The notes under the pieces: model-generated
Told to the model about the DNA's origin: nothing
Database searches by the model: none
What the model saw: the letters and a program-made list of their open reading frames with translations, nothing else
In this document: positions 39,582-50,118 of the stretch, in pieces
Position numbering within the stretch: position 1 is the first letter of the stretch
Layout: each line of letters starts with the position of its first letter
Assembly (NCBI GenBank): GCA_951230915.1
Contig: OX579641.1
Span: forward strand, 12,626,254-12,690,253
Origin: Antitrichia curtipendula
Taxonomy: Eukaryota > Streptophyta > Bryopsida > Hypnales > Leucodontaceae
Reading direction: 5' to 3'
Length of the DNA: 64,000 bases
Program-made: the position numbers and the translations under genes

Positions 39582-40044
39582 ATTTTTTTGACCTTTTTTT
39601 TGTGTTAGCACGTGTGAGACTAATTACCCAAAGCCACACTGTTTTGAATTTAGTGTAGGTTTAAAATGTTACTTGTGGGCAAGCGAGTACGGTAATAACA
39701 TTACATTTCCATTAGTAAGATGTTCATGCATTCTCAAGATGCATGGAAGGTGCTCGTCTACCATATTTATTTTTTATTTTAAAAAGCTTTGGCATGTTGG
39801 AATAGTATTGGAGTCAGTGTGTGGGGGCTCCACTGTTCAGGAATGTTATGAAGAGGGCGTGCATGTATGCATGCATCTCGACAAGAGGAAAGCAAGATCA
39901 AAGCAGTTACTTGGTGATATTACGGAGTATAATTGAATGATTTTGTCTCGTACTCTGTATTATGCAAGTAAGGGCACTGAACTGCTGACTGGGAAATGAG
40001 AAGAGCTCGCACCACTTGTGGCTTGAACAGAGGAAGAAGTCTAA
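39582..40044. other. Intergenic, left flank of the Harbinger element
   Basis: The 87-codon ORF at 39673-39936 has no recognisable motif. TAA at 40042-40044 is the left target duplication of the next element. Confidence 0.4.
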
Positions 40045-40898
40045 TGGGTCCTTCCCACCTGGTTGTATGTAAGAAGGTGATTTTTCCTGTAAGAGTGCAG
40101 GAACAGTGTTACGGTCACTAGGACCCAGTGACGTAGAGTTCTGACGTCATGTCCCACGTTGAAATCACCTCCGTGAAAGTGGCGCGTTTTCACCAACGGG
40201 TAAGTAAGTAATTAAGAGCGGACTGTCTGGATTAGACGTTCGGCGCGTTCCCACCTCCACTGTCAGCATCACCGATTTTGTGAAGGACGCTCGCATTGTA
40301 GACGCCGTAGTAGTGCGGTCGCTTTGAAATGTGAAAATCTCTGTGACTTTGGTATTACTTCAGCCTCGCCTGTGTTGTCGTTAGTGTTGCTGGAGTTCGA
40401 AATCGGTGCGTACTTGCGTTTTTGCTCTTGCATTCGAAGAGCACCGTCTGCTTTGCTTTCTGTGTATGTTTGTTGTTCACTCGCTGGAGAGGACCTTCAA
40501 TTGTGTACACGGTGCCGCGGGCCAGCAGTAGCAACAGAAGTGTCATCTCTTCCGCGGCGCACAGATAAAATTTCAGTTTGAACTGCATTTCTTCGTCTGA
40601 AAGCTGAGTGTACAGTAGTAGTTGCTTGCATTCACTGCCTATCAGCGAATGTGGAGAAACAGTTTGTGCTGTGAAGTTCCGTTGTAATGATGTGTTTGTT
40701 TCGGATTCTTCGTAATTAGCGTTTCATCAATTTTGAATTTATGTGAGATGTCTGAAACATTTCAAGTTTTTCCTTGACTGTAGTGAACACATGCGCTGCA
40801 CTATAGACTGTCGACCGCTCCGAACGTTGCTTCTTCTAATTAGGATTTGCTTTGTCGTGTTCATGCAGAAACAATGTCCGCAAATCTGAATTCCCGAG
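40045..40898 (+). promoter_or_regulatory. Left TIR and transposase promoter/leader
   Basis: An 850-base non-coding lead into the transposase. A possible leader-intron acceptor (TTCATGCAG) ends at about 40868. Short ORFs here (85 and 77 codons) have no similarity. Confidence 0.4.
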
Positions 40899-42242
40899 AT
40901 GGACTTTTTCAATGATCCTTGCAATGCCGTGACCTTCACGTCATGGCTGCTCACTCTCATATTGGATAGCAATGAAACACTCCTGCTCCCTGAAGTTCCA
41001 GACTCTGGTGATGACGATGACGATCCGTCCGTGGCACTTCTGTTCTGTGACACACCTGTTACGGACAGTTTTGTGCTTCTGTCGAGTAGTCTCAACAACT
41101 TCAGACTGTGTTGTTCACCGTATCCTTTGAGCGAGGAACTTGGTTTCTGGGTTAAACTGCATTCGACGACATGGTTCAGTCGTTTCTTATTGGAACAGTA
41201 TGATAGCAGCAGGTGGTTGTCAATGTCCCGAATGACGAAAGCATCTGTTTTTGCGCTTGCCGATTTGCTGAAGCCACATGTGGAGAAAAGAAGCACGAAC
41301 TACCGCCTTGTAGTGCCCGTCGTGATTCGCGTTGCGTGCACCCTATTTAAACTAACGCATGGTGCGAATTTTACAATGTGCAGCGAAATGTTTGCCGTCG
41401 GTCGGAGCACCGTCAGCAAAATGTTAAGGGAAGTTGTTCACGCAATTAATGATACAGTGAAGCAAGAAGTGTCATGGCCCTCTCCAGATAGAGTTCGACG
41501 ATCACAGGCAAACTTCTCTAAACTCTGTCAGTTACCTGCTGTCGTTGGAGTCATCGATGGAATGCACGTTTCCATTTCAAAGCCTGATTTCGCTCCAGCA
41601 GATTATTACTACTTCAAGACTGGCGGATACAGTGTCAATTGTCAGGCTGTGGTGGACTCAGACAAACGGTTCATTGATTTGTACGTTGGTATGCCGGGTT
41701 CTACCAACGACAGCCGAATGCTCCGTCGTTCAAGCTTGCACTACCTTGCCTGCCACGGGAATTTACTAAATCCAGCTGCCTCTGTTGACGGATACTCCCC
41801 CTATCTCATTGGTGATTTAGGGTATCCACTGCTTCCTTGGTTGATGGTTCCCCATCGAGGTGGTAGAGAACTCTCTGTTTCCGAATTGCTTTTCAACAAG
41901 AAACTGCGCAGCGGTCGATGTATTGTGGAAAACGCTTTCGGAATTCTTAAGCAATGTTTCCGCGAGTTACTGGGCAAAAGTGAGCTGCACGTTACGTTCA
42001 TTCCAGATGTTATATTGTGCTGCGCCATTTTGCATAATGTTCTTTTTGGTCAGTCAGAGCAACAAGTGGAAGAGCTTCTCAACATTCTTCGTACAGAGGG
42101 TTTCGAAGCTGAAGCGGCTTTGTGCAATGACCAACCTCGTGAGCGGGTACCCCCGCCGGTTGAAGACACAATCACACACGCAGGGCAGCAAAAAAGACAG
42201 GACTTGGGTGTTTACCTAACGACACGCCGAAGACCTGCATAA
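40899..42242 (+). CDS. HARBI1-like PIF/Harbinger DDE transposase
   Basis: An intact 447-codon frame. A helix-turn-helix-like segment at about residues 154-180 (NFTMCSEMFAVGRSTVSKML) precedes the DDE nuclease domain. The catalytic acids are visible: D220 in AVVGVIDGMHV, D271 in MPGSTNDSRM and E344 in CIVENAFGILK. The family blocks GDLGYPLLPWLM and CAILHN are also present. Such transposases cut and paste the element into TWA targets and normally need the Myb-like partner for nuclear import and DNA binding. Length is usual for the family and no stop or frameshift is seen. Residues 35-46 hold an acidic run (SGDDDDD). Other frames over it are shadows. Confidence 0.95.
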   Translation: MDFFNDPCNAVTFTSWLLTLILDSNETLLLPEVPDSGDDDDDPSVALLFCDTPVTDSFVLLSSSLNNFRLCCSPYPLSEELGFWVKLHSTTWFSRFLLEQYDSSRWLSMSRMTKASVFALADLLKPHVEKRSTNYRLVVPVVIRVACTLFKLTHGANFTMCSEMFAVGRSTVSKMLREVVHAINDTVKQEVSWPSPDRVRRSQANFSKLCQLPAVVGVIDGMHVSISKPDFAPADYYYFKTGGYSVNCQAVVDSDKRFIDLYVGMPGSTNDSRMLRRSSLHYLACHGNLLNPAASVDGYSPYLIGDLGYPLLPWLMVPHRGGRELSVSELLFNKKLRSGRCIVENAFGILKQCFRELLGKSELHVTFIPDVILCCAILHNVLFGQSEQQVEELLNILRTEGFEAEAALCNDQPRERVPPPVEDTITHAGQQKRQDLGVYLTTRRRPA

Positions 42243-42674
42243 TGTAAGAGCTTATCGTTACTTCACTTGAGCTTGACAATTTTTTTCTTGTACAATTTTT
42301 TTTTTTTTTTTTTTTTTCGTTTATAAAATTCTTACAGAGTATTCATGTACTGCAGGTCACTGCGGAATCCGCACTCTACTTTTACAGGAAGTCAACGTGG
42401 GAATGACACAATCATTATGTACATTGCAATGTGGTGTGCAGATGGCGTACATGTTCACCTTCCTAGTGTTGACGTTTCCTAAGTATTGTACAGCTATCAC
42501 ATTCACAGCGACTGTGCTATGCACTTTGATACATGTTTTCCAACGGCAATTACGTGCATACTCCAACATGACTTCTACCGGCACTTAGATTTATACTGAT
42601 ACTAAACTAGTTCATGGAAAACGCAGTGCAGGATCTTGTGTGTCTGTCTTCGGTGAAGGCAGCTTCCTACAAAG
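42243..42674. other. Spacer between the convergent Harbinger genes
   Basis: Holds a 22-base poly(T) run (42296-42317) just after the transposase stop. The remaining DNA should carry both 3' ends. No gene. Confidence 0.5.
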
Positions 42675-44264
42675 TCAGTGATCGCTGAGGACTGTGTCTC
42701 CAGCATGTGGGACTCGTTCGGAGCAAAGGGAGTTGACGTTGCTGCCGACTGCGTTCGGGAGTACTGTGGCATTACGGTTTGGCTGGTCACCAACAACGAC
42801 TGCAGCAAGTGGGCAGTGTACTTCCAACTCTGGTTTGCCGCTTTCTTTGTACCACTTCGTTTGCTCTTCAGTCTGGGGACCGTCTTCTGCAATCACTGGA
42901 CCAGGAGCATGCATACTTCCGGAAGCAACAGTGACATGCGCAGTCATAGCTGAGCCCAGAACAGTAGTGAGGCGAGTGAGACACTGTACCATTTCATGTT
43001 GCTTCATAATTGACCTTCGTGCATTTTCGTGAGCCAGCATTGTTGTCTCGTGCAGACGTCTGTCTTTGTCCCTTTGGTAGTTCATTTGTTCTGCGAAAAG
43101 CTGCAATTGCACCTGTACTTTGTTTCGTTCCACAACGAGGGAAGCATCTGCTATGTCCTTCAGTTGAGACGCCATGACAGCTCCGGTTGTTTTAGTGGCT
43201 TCCGCTATGACAGCATGGCCTGTGAGATTCTTCCGACGTACTCCTGTATTGCCTGGACGGTGCTTCGCAGCGGACGCGCTGTTCTCCGAGGAACTCAAGA
43301 TGTGCATGGTTACACCTGGCGGAACTACTGTGAAAGCAGTTCAAGCAGGACTTGCGGAACCAGTCACTGCAACATAATCACGTTGTTTTGCTGTAGTTCT
43401 AGGCAGCGGACTTTGTCGGTCTGAACTTCCATCCGTTGAAAGAGGTATGGGCACCTGCTGCTGACTCCTTGCTGTTGCATCCGCTGAGTCTGTATTGCTG
43501 CTCTGATGTCCATGTCTTTGTATTTGTGGCAGGTCGGGAATGAAATTTGAGTCATGTGGAGAAAGAATGTCTCTGACATGCGGTGGGTTTATCTGAGGTC
43601 TAGCTCCATACCATTCATGGATGGCAATGTAAAATTCTTGTGGAAATTGTCTTGGTAGACCTTCTTCTTGTCTTCGAGTGGGAGTCAAGTCCCAGTAGTC
43701 TTGAATGTTCTGTCCACTGCGTCCCAAGTAGTCCACAACGCGTTTGTAGTCTGGAATCACTTGGTTCCATTTCGTTTTACAAGCAGCACCATCTCATGAG
43801 GAAGGTGAAAATCCTGATTTCTTCACTTCATGAGAGATGCGCGTCCACTTGTTTAAATCTGGTGTCATTAAATCCCTCCCGTCCACAATGTCTTTGTCTT
43901 TGAAATGTTCAATTCGCTTGGCGTCAATGAGGACTAACACTTCATTGGGCAACCAATTCGGCTGTCTGTCTTTCCGCCGTCGCTTCGAAGTGCCAGCTGC
44001 CGCTGCATTGACGTCGCGCGGTTCGTTGCATTCTGTGTTGAAAGCTGCCGTTGTCATGGTCGGCGGAAGATCTGCACCTCCGAGTCGCATAGGTACTGTA
44101 GAAGCACCTGCACAAATAGGAAGCAATGTCCGTGAACTCTTCATTACCATCAGGAAGGACAGAATGAAAGTATTTGCAATTACAAGGCCAGATCTGTAGT
44201 AGACGACATGTAGAAATAGAAGGTATGCACGTTCTTCTCCTGTACATATGCAGAAAGTGCTCAT
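42675..44264 (-). pseudogene. Harbinger Myb/trihelix-like ORF, two in-frame stops
   Basis: Three open segments (44264-43794, 43760-43341, 43307-42675) lie in the same frame. Two TGA codons interrupt it, at 43796-43794 and 43343-43341, with open codons on both sides of each. The first segment has a basic patch (KRRRKDRQ) and the first trihelix helix NWLPNEVLVLIDAKR. The second helix, KWTRISHEVKKSGF, ends just before the first TGA. The third, CKTKWNQVIPDYKRVVDYLG, follows it, so this TGA falls inside the DNA-binding domain. The last segment is charged and Gln-rich (ERNKVQVQLQLFAEQMNYQR), a likely coiled coil. The coding start is probably MRLGG at 44090, just after an acceptor TATTTGTGCAG at about 44108; the frame upstream looks like leader. 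Both stops could be CGA changed to TGA. Confidence 0.85.
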
Positions 44265-45519
44265 TTTCCATGCCTAACATGTAGACTATGTTATCCTGGG
44301 CATGCAAAGAGTAGTGAGTGCGCAGTCTCACTTTTTTAATGAATTCTTTACCTATGCTTCAGTTTTTGCTTCATTCTCTGTGCTTGCACCATTTCTCATT
44401 TAGGCATCGGAGTGTTGTTTGTTTTGTGCAGGTTTCCTTGCGAACTGTAGAGCAAAATGTCGACAACATTGCTATTGCTATCTCATGAACAGTACTTCAT
44501 CAGAATTGAATTCTATTGCACTGCACTATGTGTCCATTTCAATTAACCGGTGAGAATTAAAGCATCTGCATTTTCTGTTGACAATGTTTACATGAACTGG
44601 TACAAGTCTTTGTTTCTTGTGATACCTCACTCACTAGTGTGCATGTCAGAAAACTATGCAGCAGTCACAAGTTGCTTCAGCAGTATCACAAAACGTGAAC
44701 AACATGAGAGGCTCCCAAGAAATTCCATGATTTCCTTCATGTGAAGCAAAATCTGCTTGAAATGTAGTACTCACCGTGGACTGTTGCTGATGTAGGTCTG
44801 ATGGGTGCCGTGTAGTGAACACAGTGCCCTCCGATTTCCATTTCTCTTAATTTAGAACGCAATCCCTTCTGCACAAACAGAAAGTTGTATATGTCAAAAG
44901 CTACCCATGTGCCATACAATCTGTGTGACTTTCAAGCAAGACACTTTGATTTCGAAATTAAACCAACCAGAACAGCATGTCTGTACCTGATGAACAAGAA
45001 CTGCAGCTTCTTGTCACTACAGTATCCAAACAAATAACCACAACAACTACTATCACTCCGGGGCGACTAACGTTTCACACATGTGTGCATCAGCAGAAAA
45101 TCTAAAAACTGGCACAAACAAATTCGAGCACACATCGAACTCTCCACTGCAGCGTTGCAAAATACTGACCTGCACATGGTCTGTGAGCACAGTGCCGGTC
45201 AAACCAGTTCCTCATGACTTGTGCAACAGGGCATCTTTGTTAATGGAGGAACGAGCCCACCATGTAATTAAGAGCGCCCACTTACGTCCAAAATCTCCGT
45301 TTCAGCAAGAAAAAGCTTTGGCAACTGACGGCTACTAAGCATCTAGTGGGCCTTGTACTGTTCATCAATTAATGCCAAAAACAACGCTCTTAACGTGCTG
45401 CCACAGCTGATGCCAACTAGGCTCGGCAGTACCAACTGACGGTGCTGGGAACGCCCATTACAGGACTTGTTCTTTTCCATTGTCAGAATGCCCCTCTAAG
45501 ACCCGGTGGGAACATACCA
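44265..45519. other. Right non-coding part of the Harbinger element
   Basis: Promoter and leader of the Myb-like gene plus the right terminal repeat. The short ORFs (60-85 codons) show no motif. Confidence 0.5.
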
Positions 45520-45762
45520 TAAGCTTAAGTTAGTACCATTGACCTATCAGGAGGCAGAAAGTCAGTGGGTTTGGAATGGTCAAACGGTTCGTATTATTGA
45601 AATGGATGATTTTCATCCATTTCTTTTTTTTACAATTTTAATTAATTTGGTTAATGTGTGTATTCACAACATTTGAATTAACTTTGAGTCATGCTGCTTC
45701 TGGTTTAGGGTTGTACATAGGTATTGTTGCAAAAAGTTTATGGAATTATGTAGGTAATGTAT

Positions 45763-46670
45763 TTAACCCTTAGAGGACCAAGGAACCCACTTTGGGCTTT
45801 TTGAGAACTTGATTAGGCTCTGTTGAGTTTAGGATTTAGAATTTTTTTTCATGAATTTTTAAGGGTGGATGCTTCTCATCATGATCTAAGTGTGAAGCTT
45901 TGTTTCATGTCATTCCGATAAATATTGCAAATGTTAGAAGGATTTTTTTGGTTTTAATGTCAAACTCAGTAGCAAAAAACGTGTTCTAAAAAAATATTAA
46001 TTATTATTTTTTTAGATTTTATAGAGTAACACCTATTTAAAAAAAATTCAAACATGGAATTTCAAATAATGAGGTAAAAATTATGAGGAGTTCTATTTTG
46101 CGGGCAATCAAGGTAGAAAAAACATATGATGTTTTTTGTTCTCAATTTTCAAAATTTTCAAAAGATAAAATAAAACATAGGATATTAATTGCTTACTCTA
46201 ACATTTTCAACATTGGGATTAATAAATCTAAAATTCTTCCAAAAGTTATTAGCACATTAGTTATATCTTTCAATCAGTAACACCTTATACTTTACAATTT
46301 TCTTAGAAATCAATATGAAAGTTTTTTTGGTTAAGTTTTATAATATGTATATTTTCAATTGTTTTTTTAAACTTAGTGACTAAGATGCATGATTTACAGG
46401 ACATACACGTTCTTTCCTAAAAAAATTGAAAACAAAACTTTACCTTTTGGAAAGACTAGAAAAGCCTACATTTTGAAATTTAGGCACATTGAACTTGCAA
46501 TCAATGGAGATATTTACTCTAAAATTTTAGGATTTGAACAAGTTAATCAAAAGATCATACAATTGATTTTGTTAAAAAAACAAATATTGATGAAGATTTT
46601 GACCTTACTTTGGAGACAAGTATTTTGAACTAGTTTTGGCCTCTAAATATTATGGTCCTTTAGGGATTAA
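45763..46670. mobile_element. TTAA-flanked element, family A
   Basis: Left end TTAA-CCCTTAGAGGACCAAGG; right end ATGGTCCTTTAGGGA-TTAA. The interior is AT-rich; its 65- and 79-codon ORFs are not credible. Confidence 0.75.
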
Positions 46671-47275
46671 TCCACAATTTCCTTCAAATATGATTTTAGC
46701 ATTTTCTAATTTTTGAAGAAAATTAAAAAATTGAAGCTTCCCAAATCTACAATCAGAAAATTTAAAAAAATCTTTGAAATGATTGTTTTATTCTATTTTG
46801 AATTTAAGAATCAAAGACTATTTTCTAAATATGTAATTATGTTGCAAATTAGCTCACATTGCATTGTCCTACTAGTGAGATTTTAGTTTTTTAAAAGCAT
46901 ATTTTATATTTGATACAAGACAAAAACTCCATATTTGGTGATTTTTCTACACTTTGACAATAAATGTTTGTTGTAAATTATCTTGGAATCGATATCTAGC
47001 CAATCAAAGGTCATCCCAATAAAAACAAAAAATTCAAGAGGAAAATGGGCTAATTTTTTTGTAACAAATCATTCATTTAATGGATAGAGTCAGTCATCAA
47101 ATATGGTGTTTAGCAATTCAAAGAAAATTTAACGTACTCAAGGGGCTCACTACATGTAAAGTTTGTATACTATCTATGTCCAAAGAATATATTAAGAGGG
47201 GTATTATTTCTTTGGGGGAAAATAAGGTACCTTATTGTCATCTAAAATGCTAACACTAGCTACATAATTAAAGAA
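46671..47275. other. AT-rich intergenic, no gene seen
   Basis: Nothing recognised. Confidence 0.4.
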
Positions 47276-47292
47276 GGGGGGGGGGGGGGGGG
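47276..47292 (+). repeat. Poly(G) run, 17 bases
   Basis: Seventeen consecutive G residues a few bases before the left end of a Mutator-like MITE. It is able in principle to form a G-quadruplex; the length may be unreliable. Confidence 0.9.
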
Positions 47293-47300
47293 CGTTGAGG

Positions 47301-47532
47301 ATTGCTATTATGTGAGCCTAAGAGTGCAAGCCCCTGAGCCGAGAAGACTATACACTTAGGTCATAGGTGTCTATAATATAGAAACCTTGCATGATTATAG
47401 TGTATCTATATTATAAATATTTATATTATAAGTGTATTATATAAGCACTTTCAATGGTTGTAGTATATCTATTTATACATATGCTCAAGGCTCACATATT
47501 TGCAATTTCATGCTCACTTACTAACATCGTTG
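47301..47532. mobile_element. TATTATAGG-type MITE, copy 1
   Basis: Ends ATTGCTATTATGTGAGCCTA and an inverted GCTCACTTACTAACATCGTT. The interior is made of TATATTATAAGT-type units with CCTTGCATGATTATAG and CACTTTCAATGGTTG, shared with copies at 49.9 and 54.0 kb. GAGGATT and GAGGAAT lie just outside the two ends. Confidence 0.6.
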
Positions 47533-47818
47533 GAGGAATGCTTATTCAAATTGTTCTTTGGTTCCTTTTAAAGTAGGGTTTGTTTGTTTGAATCTTTAAT
47601 TTTCCAACATACCCCAAGGTAAAAGAACAAAAACACTAACTTCCTAAACTATTACATCACTATTAAATTTCACATGTGTATTTTGGAAACATAGTAGCAA
47701 TTTTATTATAATCCTAAACCATTCACAAGTTTGCATTCTTAACTTTTGAACAATCAATGACTACAATACTATGCATTAAATGTAAAAAATTGTCTCTAGC
47801 CTCTTCAAATCCAATTTT

Positions 47819-47970
47819 TTTAATCCAAAAGGCCTAAGGCCATTTTCTATGAAAAAACACTCAAAATTGCTCCTACTACTACGTTCATAAAAAATTTCAA
47901 CAAAATGTTGTTTTTCAAAATCTAATTGTAGGACCTTATAGTAGACTTATAGAAGAAGAAGTGGCAATTT
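47819..47970 (+). repeat. Fragment of family A
   Basis: TTAATCCAAAAGGCCTAAGG followed by CCATTTTCTATGAAAAAACACTCAAAATTGC-like sequence matches the left 150 bases of the element at 32674. No right end is found. Confidence 0.55.
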
Positions 47971-48615
47971 TTTGTGACATTTGACCGTCTCGGGGATGCC
48001 ACTTAGATTTTTGTAGCAAAAACAATGTGCAACATAATATAGGGAGGTACTAATTCACAGTGTCCAAAAATTAGACAAAATTTTGAAGTAATATATGGTG
48101 TTGAAATTAATTTACACTCACTTAGAAATAACATACTTAGGTCAATAATACCTCATATTTATTAAAAAATTAGATCTAAGATACGGTCAAAGATATGGAT
48201 CCAAGGTATTTATTGTTAGTAGGTCTAGAATTCTAGATATGAGTCTGTTGGTTTTTTGGTAGGGATGAAAAAATGTCAGTCATGGTCTAACAGTGTGGAT
48301 GAAAGTGGGATTAGATGTTGTTCGTTCCTTAGTTCATTTCCAAAGTCAGGGCACTCCATCTCTCTTGTTCAACCTGGTTTGTTTAGGATTTAAGGTTTGA
48401 AGCGTGTTGAGGTCGACTCCTATGTCGCAATGTTTTGATTTCTTCTGTGAGCTTTGGTTGTGGTGTTACAGTGTGTATCTCTAACTTCTAATTTTAGGGC
48501 TTCTGGTTTAGGGACTTGGGATTCTAGAAAGCAGCTTGGGATTTGAAGCTTTTAGAATAGAAGTGGAAAAACAAATCTGGGTTCCACTAGGGCTAGGGGT
48601 TCATGTCTTTGGTTT
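47971..48615. other. Intergenic, no gene seen
   Basis: Complex but non-coding; it may be the upstream part of the decayed region that follows. Confidence 0.3.
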
Positions 48616-48689
48616 TTAAGGAGTTTTGAATTCAATGCAGGGAGTTGCATTCACTTTGGAATTCATGGGGGCGTGAAGAGAGAGGCACA

Positions 48690-49470
48690 TCAAGTTGTAG
48701 GCATTTGAAGACAAAAAAGTTGATCTAGAGTACTTTGGGAAGGTGAAGGTTGGGGATGGCAAATCATATGCTTCTTTGAGGGAGAGGCTAGAGGTTGCAA
48801 ATGTGTTGGATTGGTTGTTCAAATTATGGGATGTGGAAGACAATTGCAGGATACGAAAGAAAATCGAAGCTCTCAACAACTTTTTGGAAGAATTGCATGT
48901 AATACTCTTGATAGTTGGCAATGTTAAAATAAACAAACGTTGCAAAATTGAAACTGAAACTTGTGTTATCTTGATCCTGCGATGGAGTTGAGAACAACAT
49001 CAAGTTTTCTAGAGTCAGGTTTTTTAAATGATACAGTGTAGGATGCAACGGGCGAAATTCCAACAAACCTTCTTGGATCTTCTAGGTTTTTTGGCGATGG
49101 TGAAGGCAATGAAGACCAGAAGGTCTACTGAAAATTTGTGCTCATCTCCAAGGACGTAATGGAACGCTACCTCAAGCAAGCTGAAAAACTAAGGAGAGAT
49201 TTGAAAGATGTTTCCTTAGAAGACAATGAATGGGTGTTGCGGTCATGGGATCAAAATGGAGTAGGGATTGTTAAGGTTTATTGCTTGGAATGCTGAAAGC
49301 GATGGTGACAACGGCATACACAACAATTCAGTTGTGGCTAATCTCTTCACCAACTTCAAGGCCATTTGCCTTACAAGTATCCAACATATCAAGAATTGGT
49401 GTTGCAAACACAACGTCTGACAAGACAAATATTGGCAGTATGGTAATATGGTGTGCAAGACATTGTTAAT
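48690..49470 (+). pseudogene. Decayed coding region, family unknown
   Basis: Composition turns codon-like. At 48743-48991 a plus-strand frame reads VGDGKSYASLRERLEVANVL, then DWLFKLWDVEDN. From about 49131 another frame reads VLISKDVMERYLKQAEKLRR, then DLKDVSLEDNEWVLRSWDQNG, before a stop near 49293. The two are out of frame and separated by stops. I do not recognise the protein. A once-coding gene or retro-copy with frameshifts is the best reading; chance is possible. Confidence 0.35.
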
Positions 49471-49875
49471 AATCTTTTCTTTGGTGCTTTATTCACTATT
49501 GGAAGTTGCTCTCCCTCAAGATTTCACAATATATCCTTTCACATCCAAAGGTTGGGCTGATTGCACATGCATTGCATAGTACAAATGATTCAAATGAACT
49601 ATAAAAATACAAATGATTTAAAGCAAAGAATTGATAAAATACAAAAGCTTGATTCAATATATTTTGATTAAGGAATCATGCCACCTGACTTGCAAGGAAA
49701 TTGACATTTCAATTGACTATCCAACTTTATGTGTCTAACTCTTTAAGGTGCAAATAACCTTACTTGACAATCAAGTATCTATAATTCATTAAAGCTTAAA
49801 TTTGGTGGTTCCAAATCAACTTATAGAATATTTATTATTTTAAGTATTTTTGAATTATATGATTATATTATCAAG
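49471..49875. other. AT-rich intergenic, no gene seen
   Basis: Nothing recognised. Confidence 0.4.
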
Positions 49876-50118
49876 GAGTGCTAGCATGTGAGCATAGAAT
49901 CTATGAGCCTAGGAGCCTAAGAATCTATATTATAGACACCTTATATTATTATAGGTGTTTATGTTATAAGTACATATATTATAGAGTCCTTTATGCGATA
50001 GTGTACCTATATTGTAAGTACATATGTTATAAACACCTTCAAATGGTTGTAGGTATCTACAATTAGATTCAAGGCTTTTACACTCATGTCTATGCACTCA
50101 CACTCTAGCATCATCGTT
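49876..50118. mobile_element. TATTATAGG-type MITE, copy 2
   Basis: Ends GTGCTAGCATGTGAGCATAG and, inverted, AACGATGATGCTAGAGTGTG. The interior again consists of TATTATAGGTGTTTATGTTATA-like units and CACCTTCAAATGGTTGTAGG. A 62-codon Tyr-rich ORF here is a by-product of the repeat. Confidence 0.65.

Larger units (their letters stand above)
40045..45519. mobile_element. PIF/Harbinger transposon, two genes
   Basis: The terminal repeats are TGGGTCCTTCCCACCTGGTT on the left and TGGTATGTTCCCACCGGGTC on the right when inverted; both share TTCCCACC. They are flanked by TAA on both sides (40042-40044, 45520-45522), the three-base duplication typical of PIF/Harbinger. Subterminal TAATTAAGAGCG occurs near both ends (about 40210 and 45264). 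The 5475-bp element carries two convergent genes, the standard Harbinger layout: a DDE transposase rightward and a Myb/SANT-like DNA-binding protein leftward. Confidence 0.88.
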
